Of a stretch of 40,317 bases of DNA, positions 16,901-25,152 are shown piece by piece. How positions within the stretch are numbered: position 1 is the stretch's first letter; each line of letters opens with the position of its first letter. A program made the position numbers and the translations under genes. The notes below the pieces were generated by a model. That model ran no database searches, had not been told where the DNA came from, and worked only from the letters and a program-made list of their open reading frames with translations. This DNA comes from an uncultured Crocinitomix sp. Its GTDB lineage: Bacteria; Bacteroidota; Bacteroidia; Flavobacteriales_D; Crocinitomicaceae. The stretch lies in assembly GCA_937139035.1 (NCBI GenBank), contig CAKZPK010000452.1:1-40317 (forward strand). Reading direction: 5' to 3'.

Positions 16901-18593
16901 TGAAATAAATTTCTTTCGTTGTTGTGTTGAAAGAATAAGATCCAACCGGATTTCCGTTTACTCTAATAGTTAACCCGGCTTTTGAAGCCACATGCAATGC
17001 TGTCGCACGAATGTTGATAGATGCTGTATTGGTATAATAAGGATCTACTCCAGGATTTACAAAATCCACAATTGGCGGTTGTTGTGCCTCTGGTTTTTTG
17101 TAAATAATTTCTACTGTTTTACTATCACTACCTACTTCGTTTGTAGCAGTTACTGTAACTGTATTTGTACCTTCATTTAGATTTAAAGATGCATTTACAA
17201 CTTTCGCACCACCATCATAACTAAAGGCGTTTATGTTAACTCCATTTAAGTATACTCTTATTTGCGACTTACGATCAACATTTAATACTGTTGATACTAG
17301 TCCGAATATATTAGAAGAAGTATAATAAGGTGTATAAGGCGGATTAGTAATTGTTACTATAGGTGGATTTTTTGGTTCCTCCTCTTCTTTATAAATTATA
17401 ATCACAGACTCATAATCAGACCCAGCTTCATTCGTTCCAGTTACCTCAAATAAGTTTTGTCCAGGGTGTAAAATCACTCGGCTTTCAAACTGATCTGTAT
17501 AGGGGTTAAAAGTAAAGTTATTATTGATGTTTCCATCTTGCTTAAATGTTACTTTTTCCTTACTGTCAACATAATAGATATTCGCTTTAATTTTAAACGA
17601 ATTTTCCATTGTTGTATGTGGACTTGAATTCGGATCATAAATATCTACAATTGGTAGTTTTTTAGTTACCGGATCAATAATAGGATCAGTAGGTTCATCC
17701 GTATCAAAATCATCAATATCTGGATCATCCACTATCTCATCATCATATTTACCATTGAATAAATGGAATTTAAATGTTAAGGCTGTATAGTGGTATATAT
17801 CATTATCAAATGAAGGTGTTCCGTTAAATTCGTTTGGCATTCCGTCAAACAAATTATTACGTGTCCATGTCATTTTATGCTCTAGTCCAATTGCAACTGC
17901 AGGATGAACCTGTTTGCTAATACCAAAACCAAAGCTTGGCGCCCAATCAACTTCATATTCAAAAGCATCTCCTACTAAAGAAGTTTCGTAATCATCATCT
18001 TGCAAATTCAAGATATTTGATTGCGAAGGGTTAGTTGGCAATTGATCATAGTCATATGTTGGTTCACTCAAGAATATATCATCATCAACCAAGTTTGTCG
18101 CGGTATGGTATCCTTTAACACCAATTCCTCCAAATACAGAAAGATTCCACCCAGTATTTTGGCGTAATCGATTGGTATTTAAAACCAACTCTAATGAACC
18201 ACTTAATAAGTTGGTTCTATAATTAGGGATAAAATAACCTAGCGAATCTTGATACGTCTGCAAAACAGGTTGACCATAAAGGTTTAACCCAGCAGAAGAC
18301 GCACTATCTAATGCATATCGATCAGTTGCCTGTCCTTGAAACTGTGCATGCAAAAAACGTGCGCGCAAATCCCATGAAAAGATCTTATCTGGATTCATGC
18401 CAAATGACTTACCGAAAGTAAGTCCATAACCACCACGCACTCGATAATCTACTTCGGTTTGTGTTGACCAGGTTCCACCAACATTCAGTCCTATAAACCA
18501 TCTGGTGTCTCGGTCGTAATTAACATGATACTGCGCAAACCCCTGACTTATTGTAAGTACCGTGAATGCTAATAGTGTAAAAATTCTAATCAT
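10926..18593 (-). CDS. Giant envelope protein: N-terminal barrel-like domain plus about 22 Ig-like repeats
   Basis: 2555 residues from the ATG at 18593. A TTG 24 bp upstream would add eight residues, but the ATG directly precedes a clean signal peptide (MIRIFTLLAFTVLTISQGFAQ). Residues about 20-290 look like an outer-membrane beta-barrel (alternating strands, WFIGLNVGGTW, FGFGISKQ, ending YTALTFKFHLF). An acidic Asp/Pro linker (DDPDIDDFDTDEP) follows, then about 22 Ig-like units of roughly 80-95 residues (PPIV..INP...; L.VNGV....F.Y; L.EGSN.I.I...N..GSD..T..I.Y). One unit near the C-terminal third is divergent and Cys/Trp-rich. The last three repeats are Lys-rich with Gly/Gln linkers, and the tail is basic. 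No T9SS C-terminal domain is visible, so surface attachment is probably through the barrel. Possible fibre or adhesin. Confidence 0.85.
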   Translation of the reverse strand: MIRIFTLLAFTVLTISQGFAQYHVNYDRDTRWFIGLNVGGTWSTQTEVDYRVRGGYGLTFGKSFGMNPDKIFSWDLRARFLHAQFQGQATDRYALDSASSAGLNLYGQPVLQTYQDSLGYFIPNYRTNLLSGSLELVLNTNRLRQNTGWNLSVFGGIGVKGYHTATNLVDDDIFLSEPTYDYDQLPTNPSQSNILNLQDDDYETSLVGDAFEYEVDWAPSFGFGISKQVHPAVAIGLEHKMTWTRNNLFDGMPNEFNGTPSFDNDIYHYTALTFKFHLFNGKYDDEIVDDPDIDDFDTDEPTDPIIDPVTKKLPIVDIYDPNSSPHTTMENSFKIKANIYYVDSKEKVTFKQDGNINNNFTFNPYTDQFESRVILHPGQNLFEVTGTNEAGSDYESVIIIYKEEEEPKNPPIVTITNPPYTPYYTSSNIFGLVSTVLNVDRKSQIRVYLNGVNINAFSYDGGAKVVNASLNLNEGTNTVTVTATNEVGSDSKTVEIIYKKPEAQQPPIVDFVNPGVDPYYTNTASINIRATALHVASKAGLTIRVNGNPVGSYSFNTTTKEIYFSTGLIVGANIVEITGVNEAGSDFASTTIIYSRPDAPQPPIVTFIDPAADPITVYTPSYNVTAKVEHVSSASNITLKINGVVSTLFSYSVSSDMMNFTTSLVEGSNVIEIKGVNEDGMDVETTTIIYRRSIPQAPPIVDITYTAVDNIEFESPNITVVANVLNVASAADISVSVNGIPTAAFTYNTYTKVLNLPIVMNEGSNIVSISGTNVAGTDSDMRIIKYKKPVVPCPPTVNFINPPTSPHLSDVAPFTVTANTTHIDSKSQIVFKQNGVLISNAAYAFIGGNQIVYNATLIPGSNIFEVSVENADGSDSDLAVINFEKDDEPCIIPTVGYISPVPYSTVEEPNVTVDAQINNHSPGTTVELRLNGVSQGYMTYNGETSIASKAITLLEGSNAVNVIVTNECGTNQATFTLIYEAPDAPCYDPTLTAAGESSYSTLDEVVSVVATATHVANAGELAVKLNGSDIPFIFDAGTGTITISGINLLIGSNVISITAKTDCGGAVLVYNIIRKECKVPVISSVTPLTGTSTESESIIVNATISNAETADIILLLNGVSHEFSYNEGTDILAEALTLNVGSNAIEIRVENACGSDTHRMTVTREVPCETIVTSLLSPATNIVTAPTDSYDVTLHASGIVSADQVTATLNGTSVTPLFDPISGNIQLTGLSLVDGENTVVVAMSNECSESTVTYTINYDGCEPPVIIINGIYPGMVVTEGIFNLAVIVTNVSDASDIVLLINGAPADFDFDPTTHLLTAEFPLLDGSNVVNIQANGCESVSTEASLTYEPPCDKISHTLMMPNVTPTVSVESEYEITLSTFGVDNAGQISVKLNGSSIPFMFNSESKIITITGIDLIDGTNTVIVSMANDCSSDVVNYSISYSGCAAPVITLGANPNAVTESLYNFQANVTNVPNAGAIQVFLNDAPVPFVFDLVSGGLNASLTLAEGSNSIRVVANGCETKSKAYTVNYTIPCDLISYTLGSPSSLTAESADDTYNINLVVQHVNAGNINVTNAGLPIPFTLSGNILTINGISLKDGANTIVVGMNNPCSSEFITYTITHDDCNTPSVNLSTNRLTSVSSLYSFLGLVTNIESAEQLELTLNGVSAPFAYDAGSGTVTANLNLTIGVNTIQLTANGCETATNKIQVRYSVPCSPVTYSLVSPGALVSETEEASIALSLNTTNVSPGTINATLNGSTIAHTFAGGVISIASIPLIEGSNTVAITFGNDCSTETVTYTIDHDHCDIPEIIINGLTDGMVLVEQELVFFATIFNIEDPGDILLRFNGVAVPFEFDMAMNQLEAPLTLLDGSNSIEIVINGCERVTGGVNVVYDAPCAPPTYTMVSPTESEVTIEGDTYTVSLTVENVTEEQISITLNGAAVDFTYSSGTVIFEMPYISIPTNTAVVTLTNDCGTARATYVVTYVLEEENCVPTVSATFSGDNKSATAFSDKDLMNVILNLDDGTTQIITDVTGLTGTFSATGDKAGRCIVGVWIRSGCNLSAAGEPFGDYVANPGWDGVCEEPCSPISHTLITPNRLSTATTVNPYTIVLGTTNVEDAGDVTALVNGVSKPISFDGSRVTLSGIALAAGSNTVQFTLSNDCSTETATYTISLTIPGGVAPGGNGGGITNGTGTDGGGGTKVQQVLVPKITPVSPVTTKTTVKSKTLTLKTKVTNVKSKAEINLYVNGVKTTAFNYNSNTKQMAAVVRLNQGVNAIKVEANNGKEAAITYYITYEKQVVQQVGSGGTDGGGSLGQQQGASLTPKLTRISPSISTSKTNKPTYVVKTRAINVMSKSDLTLTINGTKTTSFTFSSASKTMTASVRLREGANTIKVDAKNGNKKASISYIITYKKPAQNLGTGQQQNNNNGGSQQVAKKPVFKNVNPASSTKTVNTPTFVLKTKISNVKSKSGITLTVNGVKMTSYSFNPASGELVSTLKLKGGSNTIRITAKNGNQVATTTYTIKFVASGGFVKPSDDKKDDKKQLGAPATNNSGGVKRG

Positions 18594-18683
18594 ACGCCTA
18601 AATAAAATGTTTCGCAAGGTAAGGATTTTGTTCGAAAAGGTTTTGGCCTTCCTTGATTAAAAGGTCTAATACATTTTTCGTAC

Positions 18684-18691
18684 CAAAGTTA
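18684..18691 (-). promoter_or_regulatory. Candidate -7 box for the giant envelope gene
   Basis: TAACTTTG on the minus strand matches TAnnTTTG, about 90 bp upstream of the ATG. The -33 element is weak. Confidence 0.5.
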
Positions 18692-18816
18692 TAAAACTGA
18701 CCGATAAACGGTTGTTTTTTTCGGACGAAATACGGTGGGTTTTGTTTACTAAATCGTTTAGGATTAGTTGGTATTTAGTATGGAGGCGCATCTTGCGACA
18801 CGAAGGTGAAGATATC

Positions 18817-19242
18817 TTATTTTACCTTCGTCCATGTTTTAGTATCGAACAACCAACCTAAATATCCACGTACTTTTAAATCTCCATCTTCAAGCCAAAA
18901 TTTACATTCATAAACTTCTCCATCTTTCGGGTCATAGATAAAACCGCCACTCCATTCACCGTCATCATAAGTAAAATCCGTTAGAATGTCGATTCCCATA
19001 ATCGGGCGTTTGTTCAGTTTTTCATTTGGGTTATTTTCATCAATTTTTGGATTTCCATCTTCATCATTGGGCTCTGCAATCCAAACTACGCGTCCGTAAA
19101 ACTTCCCTTGCTTTTGGTAAATTTCAACTTTAGCATCTTCTATTTCCGTGAGCCATGTACCTAGCACGGCGGTTGAACCTGTTTGACTAATTCCAATAAA
19201 TGGTAGAAGCAATAATGTGAAGAGTAATGTGTTTTTAATCAT
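18817..19242 (-). CDS. DUF2147 secreted protein
   Basis: 141 residues with a signal peptide (about 1-19, ...PFIGISQ). The mature part shows DUF2147 features: an early LGTWLTEIEDAKVEIYQKQGKFYGRVVWI strand pair, a loop rich in Asp/Asn, then GIDILTDFTYDDGEWSGGFIYDPKDGEVYECKFWLEDGDLKVRGYLG. The family is a small periplasmic/secreted beta-barrel resembling lipocalins, with no assigned reaction. It lies downstream of the DUF4412 gene but 250 bp away, so co-transcription is uncertain. Confidence 0.85.
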   Translation of the reverse strand: MIKNTLLFTLLLLPFIGISQTGSTAVLGTWLTEIEDAKVEIYQKQGKFYGRVVWIAEPNDEDGNPKIDENNPNEKLNKRPIMGIDILTDFTYDDGEWSGGFIYDPKDGEVYECKFWLEDGDLKVRGYLGWLFDTKTWTKVK

Positions 19243-19293
19243 AGGGTAATATTACTTATAATTTATAATGTCCCCGCGAAATAGAGATATTTA

Positions 19294-19506
19294 CTAGCAG
19301 GAAGTATTCTTGATTTGTCGGATCCCATAATGTAGGAAAGTTTTGTCATACAAATAAATTATTTTAGAATTGGAAAACGTTATTTTATCTTTTGGATGAT
19401 ATTTTAAGATTACCTCATTAGAATTCCGTTGAAAAGCTGTTCCTTGTCCATTTAATTCATTAAAAATTCGGTTCGAATAAACGTTAAGAAACTTCCAATT
19501 AATCAT
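19294..19506 (-). CDS. Possible small protein, unknown
   Basis: A 70-codon frame that begins 2 bp after the stop of the DUF4412 gene, which is the only reason to take it seriously. It has no signal peptide, membrane segment or recognised motif. Composition (many Asn, Lys, Tyr) is what any AT-rich frame gives. It could equally be non-coding. Confidence 0.25.
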   Translation of the reverse strand: MINWKFLNVYSNRIFNELNGQGTAFQRNSNEVILKYHPKDKITFSNSKIIYLYDKTFLHYGIRQIKNTSC

Positions 19507-19508
19507 AA

Positions 19509-20207
19509 CTATTCATCCTCTTCACCTTCTTCTGCCAATTGCATTAAAGGCGATTCAGAAAAATCCTTCACTTCATAATCAGAAGGGATTTCAAAAACGG
19601 ACTCAGATGGTGAATATGGCGTAACAGAATTTGCTTCTTGAGTCATTATTAAACCATCCATCTTTATCACTATTCGCAATGGAAACCCTTCCACTCCAGG
19701 ATAAGACAAACCATTGACCAAATCAATATTAGGATTAGAATTCACATTAATTTTAGTTGTTGTCCAGTATTCAGTAATCATTTCGCCTGATTCAGTTTGA
19801 TTTGTCACCTCATACTTAGTGCACTTATAGCCCATAATTTTTTCTTTGTCCTTTGTTTTAACAACAACACCATCCTCTTGCTCTTCTTCTGTTCCCGCTT
19901 CCTCAACTAAATCCTCATTAAATTCATAAACAATTTTATTGTCATCATCAATCATAACATTTTTATTCGTCACCTGATCCACAATAAGATCATTGAGCAA
20001 ATATGCCATTCCACCAGACAATTTTAATCGCACCTTTTTATCACCAAAAGTGTATTGATAGCTCGTAAATCCAACCACCTGCATATACTCAGCACCCTCA
20101 CCTTCATAAGATACTTCGTATTTAATTACACCTTGGAAAGGATCATCTCCAGCAGATGAAAAAATTGGCGTTAATAAAATGGAAAGGAATAAAAATAAAT
20201 TTTTCAT
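19509..20207 (-). CDS. DUF4412 secreted protein
   Basis: 232 residues with a signal peptide (about 1-19, ...TPIFSSA). It fits the DUF4412 pattern of Bacteroidota periplasmic proteins: FQGVIKYEVSYEG at the N terminus, a central strand set with GGMAYLLNDLIVDQVTNKNVMID, KIMGYKCTKYEV followed by EYWTT, then GFPLRIVIKMDG and a final hydrophilic tail ending in Glu/Asp. An acidic insert (EEAGTEEEQEDG) sits in the middle. Function unknown. Confidence 0.85.
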   Translation of the reverse strand: MKNLFLFLSILLTPIFSSAGDDPFQGVIKYEVSYEGEGAEYMQVVGFTSYQYTFGDKKVRLKLSGGMAYLLNDLIVDQVTNKNVMIDDDNKIVYEFNEDLVEEAGTEEEQEDGVVVKTKDKEKIMGYKCTKYEVTNQTESGEMITEYWTTTKINVNSNPNIDLVNGLSYPGVEGFPLRIVIKMDGLIMTQEANSVTPYSPSESVFEIPSDYEVKDFSESPLMQLAEEGEEDE

Positions 20208-20270
20208 AGTAACGCTATTTCAGTCTCGATAGAGTGAGCTTAAAGTTAGTTATACGAATATAAGTTATTT

Positions 20271-20532
20271 GGCTGAAATAGTAACGGAATAATGTACGGT
20301 GGATTAATGATGTTGCCGGTTTATAGGGCAGTGAAATGGTAGGGTCGTTATGCAGGATTACAAATCCTGCACAGCGGAAGTATGACCGAAATAGTAACGA
20401 AACAATGGGCAGTGGATTAATGATGTTGCCAGTTTATAAAACGGTGAGATGGTGATGTCGTTTTACAGGATTGCAAATCCTGCACAGCGGAAGCGTGACC
20501 GAAATAGTAACGGAATAATGGGCAGTGGATTA
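20271..20532. repeat. 113-bp direct repeat, 2.3 copies, cut at an insertion boundary
   Basis: GAAATAGTAACG... starts at 20275, 20388 and 20501, a constant 113-bp period. Each full unit holds a REP-like palindrome (TGCAGGATTacaAATCCTGCA at 20351-20371, a near copy at about 20464-20483). The third copy stops matching after GCAGTGGATTA at 20532, where DNA related to the leader of the downstream recombinase begins. Confidence 0.8.
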
Positions 20533-20621
20533 GTCAAGAAAACAAAAAAAGGTTGAAACGACCATATAACAAGAGTTTTCAACAATATGTGATTTGCATT
20601 ATCGTTTATTAGAGCTAAATT

Positions 20622-20650
20622 CAAGTTAAAAACTGGCAATTTTTAACTTG
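20622..20650 (+). other. Perfect 11-bp inverted repeat ahead of the decayed recombinase
   Basis: CAAGTTAAAAA and TTTTTAACTTG flank a 7-nt loop (CTGGCAA). It may be a hairpin or a remnant of recombinase binding sites; its right arm overlaps the start of recognisable recombinase homology. Confidence 0.5.
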
Positions 20651-21514
20651 GTGAAAATAAATCTCCAATAAGTGTTCCATACTACAAACAAATAGCAGCC
20701 AAATTTCGATCAGATTATTCCAAAGCAGAAATGTTTTTGACGAAATTACAAATGAAATTGGATACGCTAACCCTACGTGAATTAAAAGCTATGGTCAAAG
20801 CGGAAGTATTTACAAAAGACGGCACTTTTTAATGAAGCAATAGATGAAGGCGTAATTGATCAACGTATTTATCCATTCAAGAAATTTAAGATAGAATCGA
20901 GTTTCACGTATGAGTGAAATTGATACCATGCGAGAATTGGAAATAAAACCCAATTCAGCCATGTGGAAAGCACGGAACTATTTTTTGTTCATGTTTAATA
21001 ATATAGGCATTAATTTCATGGATTTGGCTAAACTCAAAAAGTCGCAATTCAACAAAACTGAATTTGATGACAATGGTAAATTGCTTGTAGGACGAATTAG
21101 TTACCGAAAAAGTAAAACGCAAGGTTCATTTTCAATTAAGCTTACATCTGAATCGTTGGCAATTTTGAATGAGTACGATATTCAAAATAAGGAGGATAAA
21201 GATTTTATCTTCCCTTGTACTTTGAGAATTCGGAGCAAGGAAGAAAGCGTTATCAGCAGCAACGCAAGCGGGTGAATCGGCAAATACGTGAAATGGTAAA
21301 ATTGGCGGATATTGATGAGGAAATTACTACGTATTATGTACGGCATAGTTGGGCGACTATTGCCAAACGGAAGAATATGTCTGTAGCGTTAATTTCTGAG
21401 GGGTTAGGGCATTTAGATTTGAAGACGACACAGATTTACTTGGCTTCGTTTGATGATGATGCTAATGAGCGTATTGTTGGGCAATTACAATTAAAATGTA
21501 CTTGCTTCGACTAA
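20640..21514 (+). pseudogene. Decayed tyrosine recombinase, paralogue of the intact one at 36780
   Basis: The translated pieces follow the intact recombinase closely. WKARNYFLFMFN, INFMDLAKL, RISYRKSKTQGSFSIKLT, QGRKRYQQQRKRVN, RHSWATIAKRKN and EGLGHLDLKTTQIYLASF all have near-identical counterparts. Defects: a scrambled N terminus with stops, an internal deletion of about 280 bp whose junction is GGCACTTTTTAATGAAGC (present intact at 37376), and a 1-nt frameshift near 21220 (DFIFP... loses frame before ...FENSEQG). The catalytic His, Arg and Tyr region of the C-terminal domain is preserved, but the protein cannot be made whole. It marks the left edge of the accessory block. Confidence 0.88.
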
Positions 21515-21665
21515 GCGATAAATCTCTAAAGAAAACGATTTCATAACAAATATTGGACTCTAAAAAACTACCACTTCATAAAATAAAACTCCCTATCCGC
21601 ATCATATCCATCTCCATTACAAAATTGAAAAGCATATTCCCTAGCTTAAATTAAGGAGTGAAAAT

Positions 21666-21679
21666 CCATAAATTTATGG
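21666..21679. promoter_or_regulatory. 14-bp perfect palindrome upstream of the membrane/TIR operon
   Basis: CCATAAATTTATGG lies 60 bp before the first ATG of the four-gene operon. It is a plausible operator for a dimeric regulator, although AT-rich palindromes arise easily by chance and no repressor gene is adjacent. Confidence 0.35.
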
Positions 21680-21738
21680 AGGCCTAATCGACTTATTAAT
21701 TTAGAATTTTGTCTTGTTAATTATAACCCACTGCAATT

Positions 21739-23832
21739 ATGAGTTATTGGACTCCAAAAAGAGACAAAACAGAAAATGACAAATGGTATACCCCACCTTC
21801 TTACATTGATAAGAAAAAAAAGCGTACTAAAAAAGATGACGACGTTTCCAATGGAAATATGAGTTTGGAACATCTCAGGAAAAGAGGGTTTCAAGAAGCG
21901 TTGAGAGGAATACAACTAGACAAACTATTAGAAGAAAATAATAAGTTCTACAATAGGCAAAATGAACATTTCGTAGTTATAGCAGAACAAAAAGCTGCAC
22001 CTATTATTGAGAGGATAGATGAATTAAAAGAAAAAATAAACGAGACAAGCGCTCATCTAGATGATACAAAATCAATTAAAGAAAATTTAGCTAAAGAGAA
22101 AACAGCATTGGAAAAAGACCTAATCCAGCTCGAAAAAGATTTCGTAGACTTGAATCATCAGCTTGGAGAGGCGCAAAAAGAGCTGATTAAAAATCGCTTT
22201 ACAGAGGTACATGAAGAACTGAATGATTTAGTTAAGTTATATAATGAAATTTTCGAAAACAAGCTAGGTAAGGATGAAGATTTAAAAACCGCTGTAGAAG
22301 AACACCGAAAAACATGTAACTCATTAATAAAAGAAAGTAAAGAAACACTTGAAGATATTGATGGTGCATTAAATGCCATTTATAAGTATGGAACAAGTCG
22401 AGAATCGGCTAAATTTCTAATTTTTGCAGGATTAATATCCGCCATGGCTGCTGGATGGTTTTTCACCATATTCACAAGTTCAAATGATATTGTGAGTCAA
22501 AACTGGCTTTTTTTCTCGCTAAATAATTTATTCAATTATCTCGCTTTATATCCGTCCGAGCATACAACCTATTTTGCTGCAGGAATCATGATTTTTGATT
22601 TCTTAATAATATTAGGGGTCATTACTGCTCTCATTTTTATAGCAGAATTTGCCCTTTATAAATTTTCAAATGAGCAGCCCGACTTGCAGTTTGATGTTCA
22701 AGTATCGCAGAAAAAAAAAGGTTTTTTTAAATTGAGAATAAAGTCGAATTCCACGCTGTCCTTTTGGCTTCAAATTTTACCTTGGGCTTTTATTGTTGGA
22801 CTTATTACCATACTAATTTCTGTAGGGCAATATGATGCTCAGGAAGAAGATCAAATGCGTGCTTTTAGCAAAAATTTATCGGGTCAAGTTATGGGGTTAA
22901 CTTTTGCTCTACTTTATTCAGGGCTATTTTTTATTTATATCACTAAAGTAATTGAACCCAGAAAACTTATAAAAAAGAAAAATGAATCTGAAAATGAACT
23001 CATATCAACTACCAGTAAGCGTAAAAAGAAAAATAATAATGTCGAATTACTTATCGTGGTAGTTGCAGTTAATTTATTTCTGATTTTGCTTATTTTCAGT
23101 CAAGCATTCGAAGGGTTCCAAATAAATAAAAGCAGTGTACTTTCTTTAATCTGTTTTATGATTACCACTAATTTAACTGCATTTGTTTTAGCGTACGGTT
23201 TAAGGCAAAAAGGTCTTTTTAAAACTAAAGACATACTAGAACGAAGAATCCTGTATTTGAACAAACTTGTTACGGCACTTTCGGGCAGTAAACCAATAAA
23301 TATATGGATTTCAGAGGAACGACAATTCCAAAAAAACTTTTTGAAAATTCAGCGGGATCTCTTCGGTTTGATTCATGCAAAAAACTTGTCCTTAAATTAT
23401 TTAAAACGTAGCGAACATGCTGTTCCTATCCCTTCAAAAAAACAATCGCATGTTCGGCTTGCTGGAATCAAACTTTGGAAGAGAAGAACAAACAATTTTA
23501 ATAATAGAAATTTCCCAAGTATTAGTTCACAAATCAGTACAAAAATCGAAAAAATAAATAATACAAAAGGTAAACTTGAAAAGGTGACTGAAAAAATAGA
23601 AACTTTTCAAGAACGTCGTTCAGGTTTTGAAACAACTATTCATAAAAAATTAGACAGTTTGACCCAATCACGTCAAGACTTGATAAAGGGTAAAGCTTCG
23701 ATTGAAATTGAAATGCTTGAAGAAATTGCAAACGCGGATAGAAACCGAGTATTGTGTGAGCAAGAATTTATTGAAGGTCATGGTCTAGGACTTTGGACAA
23801 GACAACAATTAAACCCAAACTATGAAAAATAA
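21739..23832 (+). CDS. Polytopic membrane protein with long coiled coils, unknown family
   Basis: 697 residues. A polar, Lys-rich N terminus (1-40) leads to coiled-coil segments (about 65-215). Six likely membrane helices follow at about 226-246, 278-306, 342-363, 383-402, 435-455 and 466-487. A cytoplasm-like C-terminal region (490-697) has another coiled coil (about 585-665). No catalytic motif, signal peptide or known domain is recognised. It is the first gene of a tight four-gene operon; its end overlaps the next gene by 11 bp. Domain style (long coils plus membrane helices beside TIR and vWA proteins) suggests a membrane-bound sensor or pore scaffold, which is inference only. Confidence 0.8.
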   Translation: MSYWTPKRDKTENDKWYTPPSYIDKKKKRTKKDDDVSNGNMSLEHLRKRGFQEALRGIQLDKLLEENNKFYNRQNEHFVVIAEQKAAPIIERIDELKEKINETSAHLDDTKSIKENLAKEKTALEKDLIQLEKDFVDLNHQLGEAQKELIKNRFTEVHEELNDLVKLYNEIFENKLGKDEDLKTAVEEHRKTCNSLIKESKETLEDIDGALNAIYKYGTSRESAKFLIFAGLISAMAAGWFFTIFTSSNDIVSQNWLFFSLNNLFNYLALYPSEHTTYFAAGIMIFDFLIILGVITALIFIAEFALYKFSNEQPDLQFDVQVSQKKKGFFKLRIKSNSTLSFWLQILPWAFIVGLITILISVGQYDAQEEDQMRAFSKNLSGQVMGLTFALLYSGLFFIYITKVIEPRKLIKKKNESENELISTTSKRKKKNNNVELLIVVVAVNLFLILLIFSQAFEGFQINKSSVLSLICFMITTNLTAFVLAYGLRQKGLFKTKDILERRILYLNKLVTALSGSKPINIWISEERQFQKNFLKIQRDLFGLIHAKNLSLNYLKRSEHAVPIPSKKQSHVRLAGIKLWKRRTNNFNNRNFPSISSQISTKIEKINNTKGKLEKVTEKIETFQERRSGFETTIHKKLDSLTQSRQDLIKGKASIEIEMLEEIANADRNRVLCEQEFIEGHGLGLWTRQQLNPNYEK

Positions 23833-25147
23833 AAAGAACTGGTTCAGTCGATTGGCATCTCAAATCATACCTAAAAAAGATGAAAAATTCACCTACTTTA
23901 CAGTGAAAGATTCAAATTATGAGGACACTTTTGATCGCATTGGAAAGTGGAAATTAACGAAAAAAAATCTTTACAAAAAACAGGCGATAATTGCCCAAAT
24001 TACACAAGATGCAAGTGAGTTTAGAGAAATTGGTGAAACTGATGGTTGGCGAGGCTTAACACCTCAGGCTATGGAAAAAATCACGGCAAATATTGCTTCG
24101 CTATGGAAATCTTTTATTGAAAGTTCGTTTCATCACAGAAAAATATTAGCTGAAGGCAACCAAGCAGATTATAAAACTCAATATGACAATTTAGTTAGAA
24201 TTCAAGATTCTTTAAAGAATCATAAAGCAGATATTGATGAACATTACAAAAACAATTCAAAACAGTACAGTTTGTTTTTTGGGTTACTCTATATTGGTGC
24301 TGCCATCTTTTTATTAATTGCTGATTTCCCATTGGCGGTTCAATCTGCTCAAAAAGGATTTAACCTAAATAATGATGAAGCTTTTTGGATTGCTACTGGA
24401 CTAGTAATGATGACGGCCTATATCAAAATAATTTATGACGAGTATTTGGGGAATTCCGTTAAAAAAACGTTAGAAAGTAGACGTGAAGAGATTAACCTAG
24501 GAGATGAAAAACCCGCTACTACAGAAGAAATAAAAGCCGCTAAGAGAATTAGGGCTTGGCAACTCATTTCTAAACTATTAATTTTAACTCTTCTGGTTGG
24601 TACGATAATTACATTAGGAGTTTTTAGGTTTGGTTTTTTACAAATTGATGCTGGGCCAACAGGTAATATCAGTAAATACGCAAATGCAATCGACTCATTA
24701 AGCGGAAAATATGCTTTTATTTTAACCTCAATTATATTTCCAATTATTGGAGGAGTATGTGCCTCTGTGGGCTTTAGAAATATGCGCAATGTATTGGACC
24801 GCTTTTTAATTCAAGTGAGAATTAGACTCAATCAACGCAAAAAGAAAAACGCGCATAAGAAAAAGCTAATTGCTGATGGGATGGTGAAAGAATGCGAGGA
24901 AAACATCAAATGGGTAACAGATGATCTGGGGTTTTTAAAGGAGTGCGCCAACTACTTCTTTTCTTGCTATTTACATGGATACAATAGAGGAATTAACCTA
25001 AGGATGCCGGAAGATTTTTATGATGTAGCGGAACACGCTCGCAGTCGCAATTTAATGCAAAATTCTTCTGAATTTCTAGGTAATAGATTCCTTTTTGACC
25101 CAGACCAACAATTCGCTGACAAATTTCAAAAACAACTAAACCCATAA
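23822..25147 (+). CDS. Four-TM membrane protein, unknown family
   Basis: 441 residues. It has a basic N terminus, a helical region (about 50-148), membrane helices at about 150-168, 187-206, 248-268 and 297-318, and a soluble C-terminal part with many basic residues right after the last helix (RIRLNQRKKKNAHKKK) and a Cys/aromatic patch (ECANYFFSCYLHGYNRG). The start ATG lies inside the preceding gene (11-bp overlap), so the two products are translationally coupled and probably interact. Function is not recognised. The next gene begins 5 bp after the stop. Confidence 0.8.
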   Translation: MKNKKNWFSRLASQIIPKKDEKFTYFTVKDSNYEDTFDRIGKWKLTKKNLYKKQAIIAQITQDASEFREIGETDGWRGLTPQAMEKITANIASLWKSFIESSFHHRKILAEGNQADYKTQYDNLVRIQDSLKNHKADIDEHYKNNSKQYSLFFGLLYIGAAIFLLIADFPLAVQSAQKGFNLNNDEAFWIATGLVMMTAYIKIIYDEYLGNSVKKTLESRREEINLGDEKPATTEEIKAAKRIRAWQLISKLLILTLLVGTIITLGVFRFGFLQIDAGPTGNISKYANAIDSLSGKYAFILTSIIFPIIGGVCASVGFRNMRNVLDRFLIQVRIRLNQRKKKNAHKKKLIADGMVKECEENIKWVTDDLGFLKECANYFFSCYLHGYNRGINLRMPEDFYDVAEHARSRNLMQNSSEFLGNRFLFDPDQQFADKFQKQLNP

Positions 25148-25152
25148 CAGAT

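Noticed and set aside
11383..17180. Several 60-130-codon plus-strand frames inside the giant envelope gene
   Set aside because: Antisense shadows of Ig-repeat codons with no starts, motifs or spacing of real genes.
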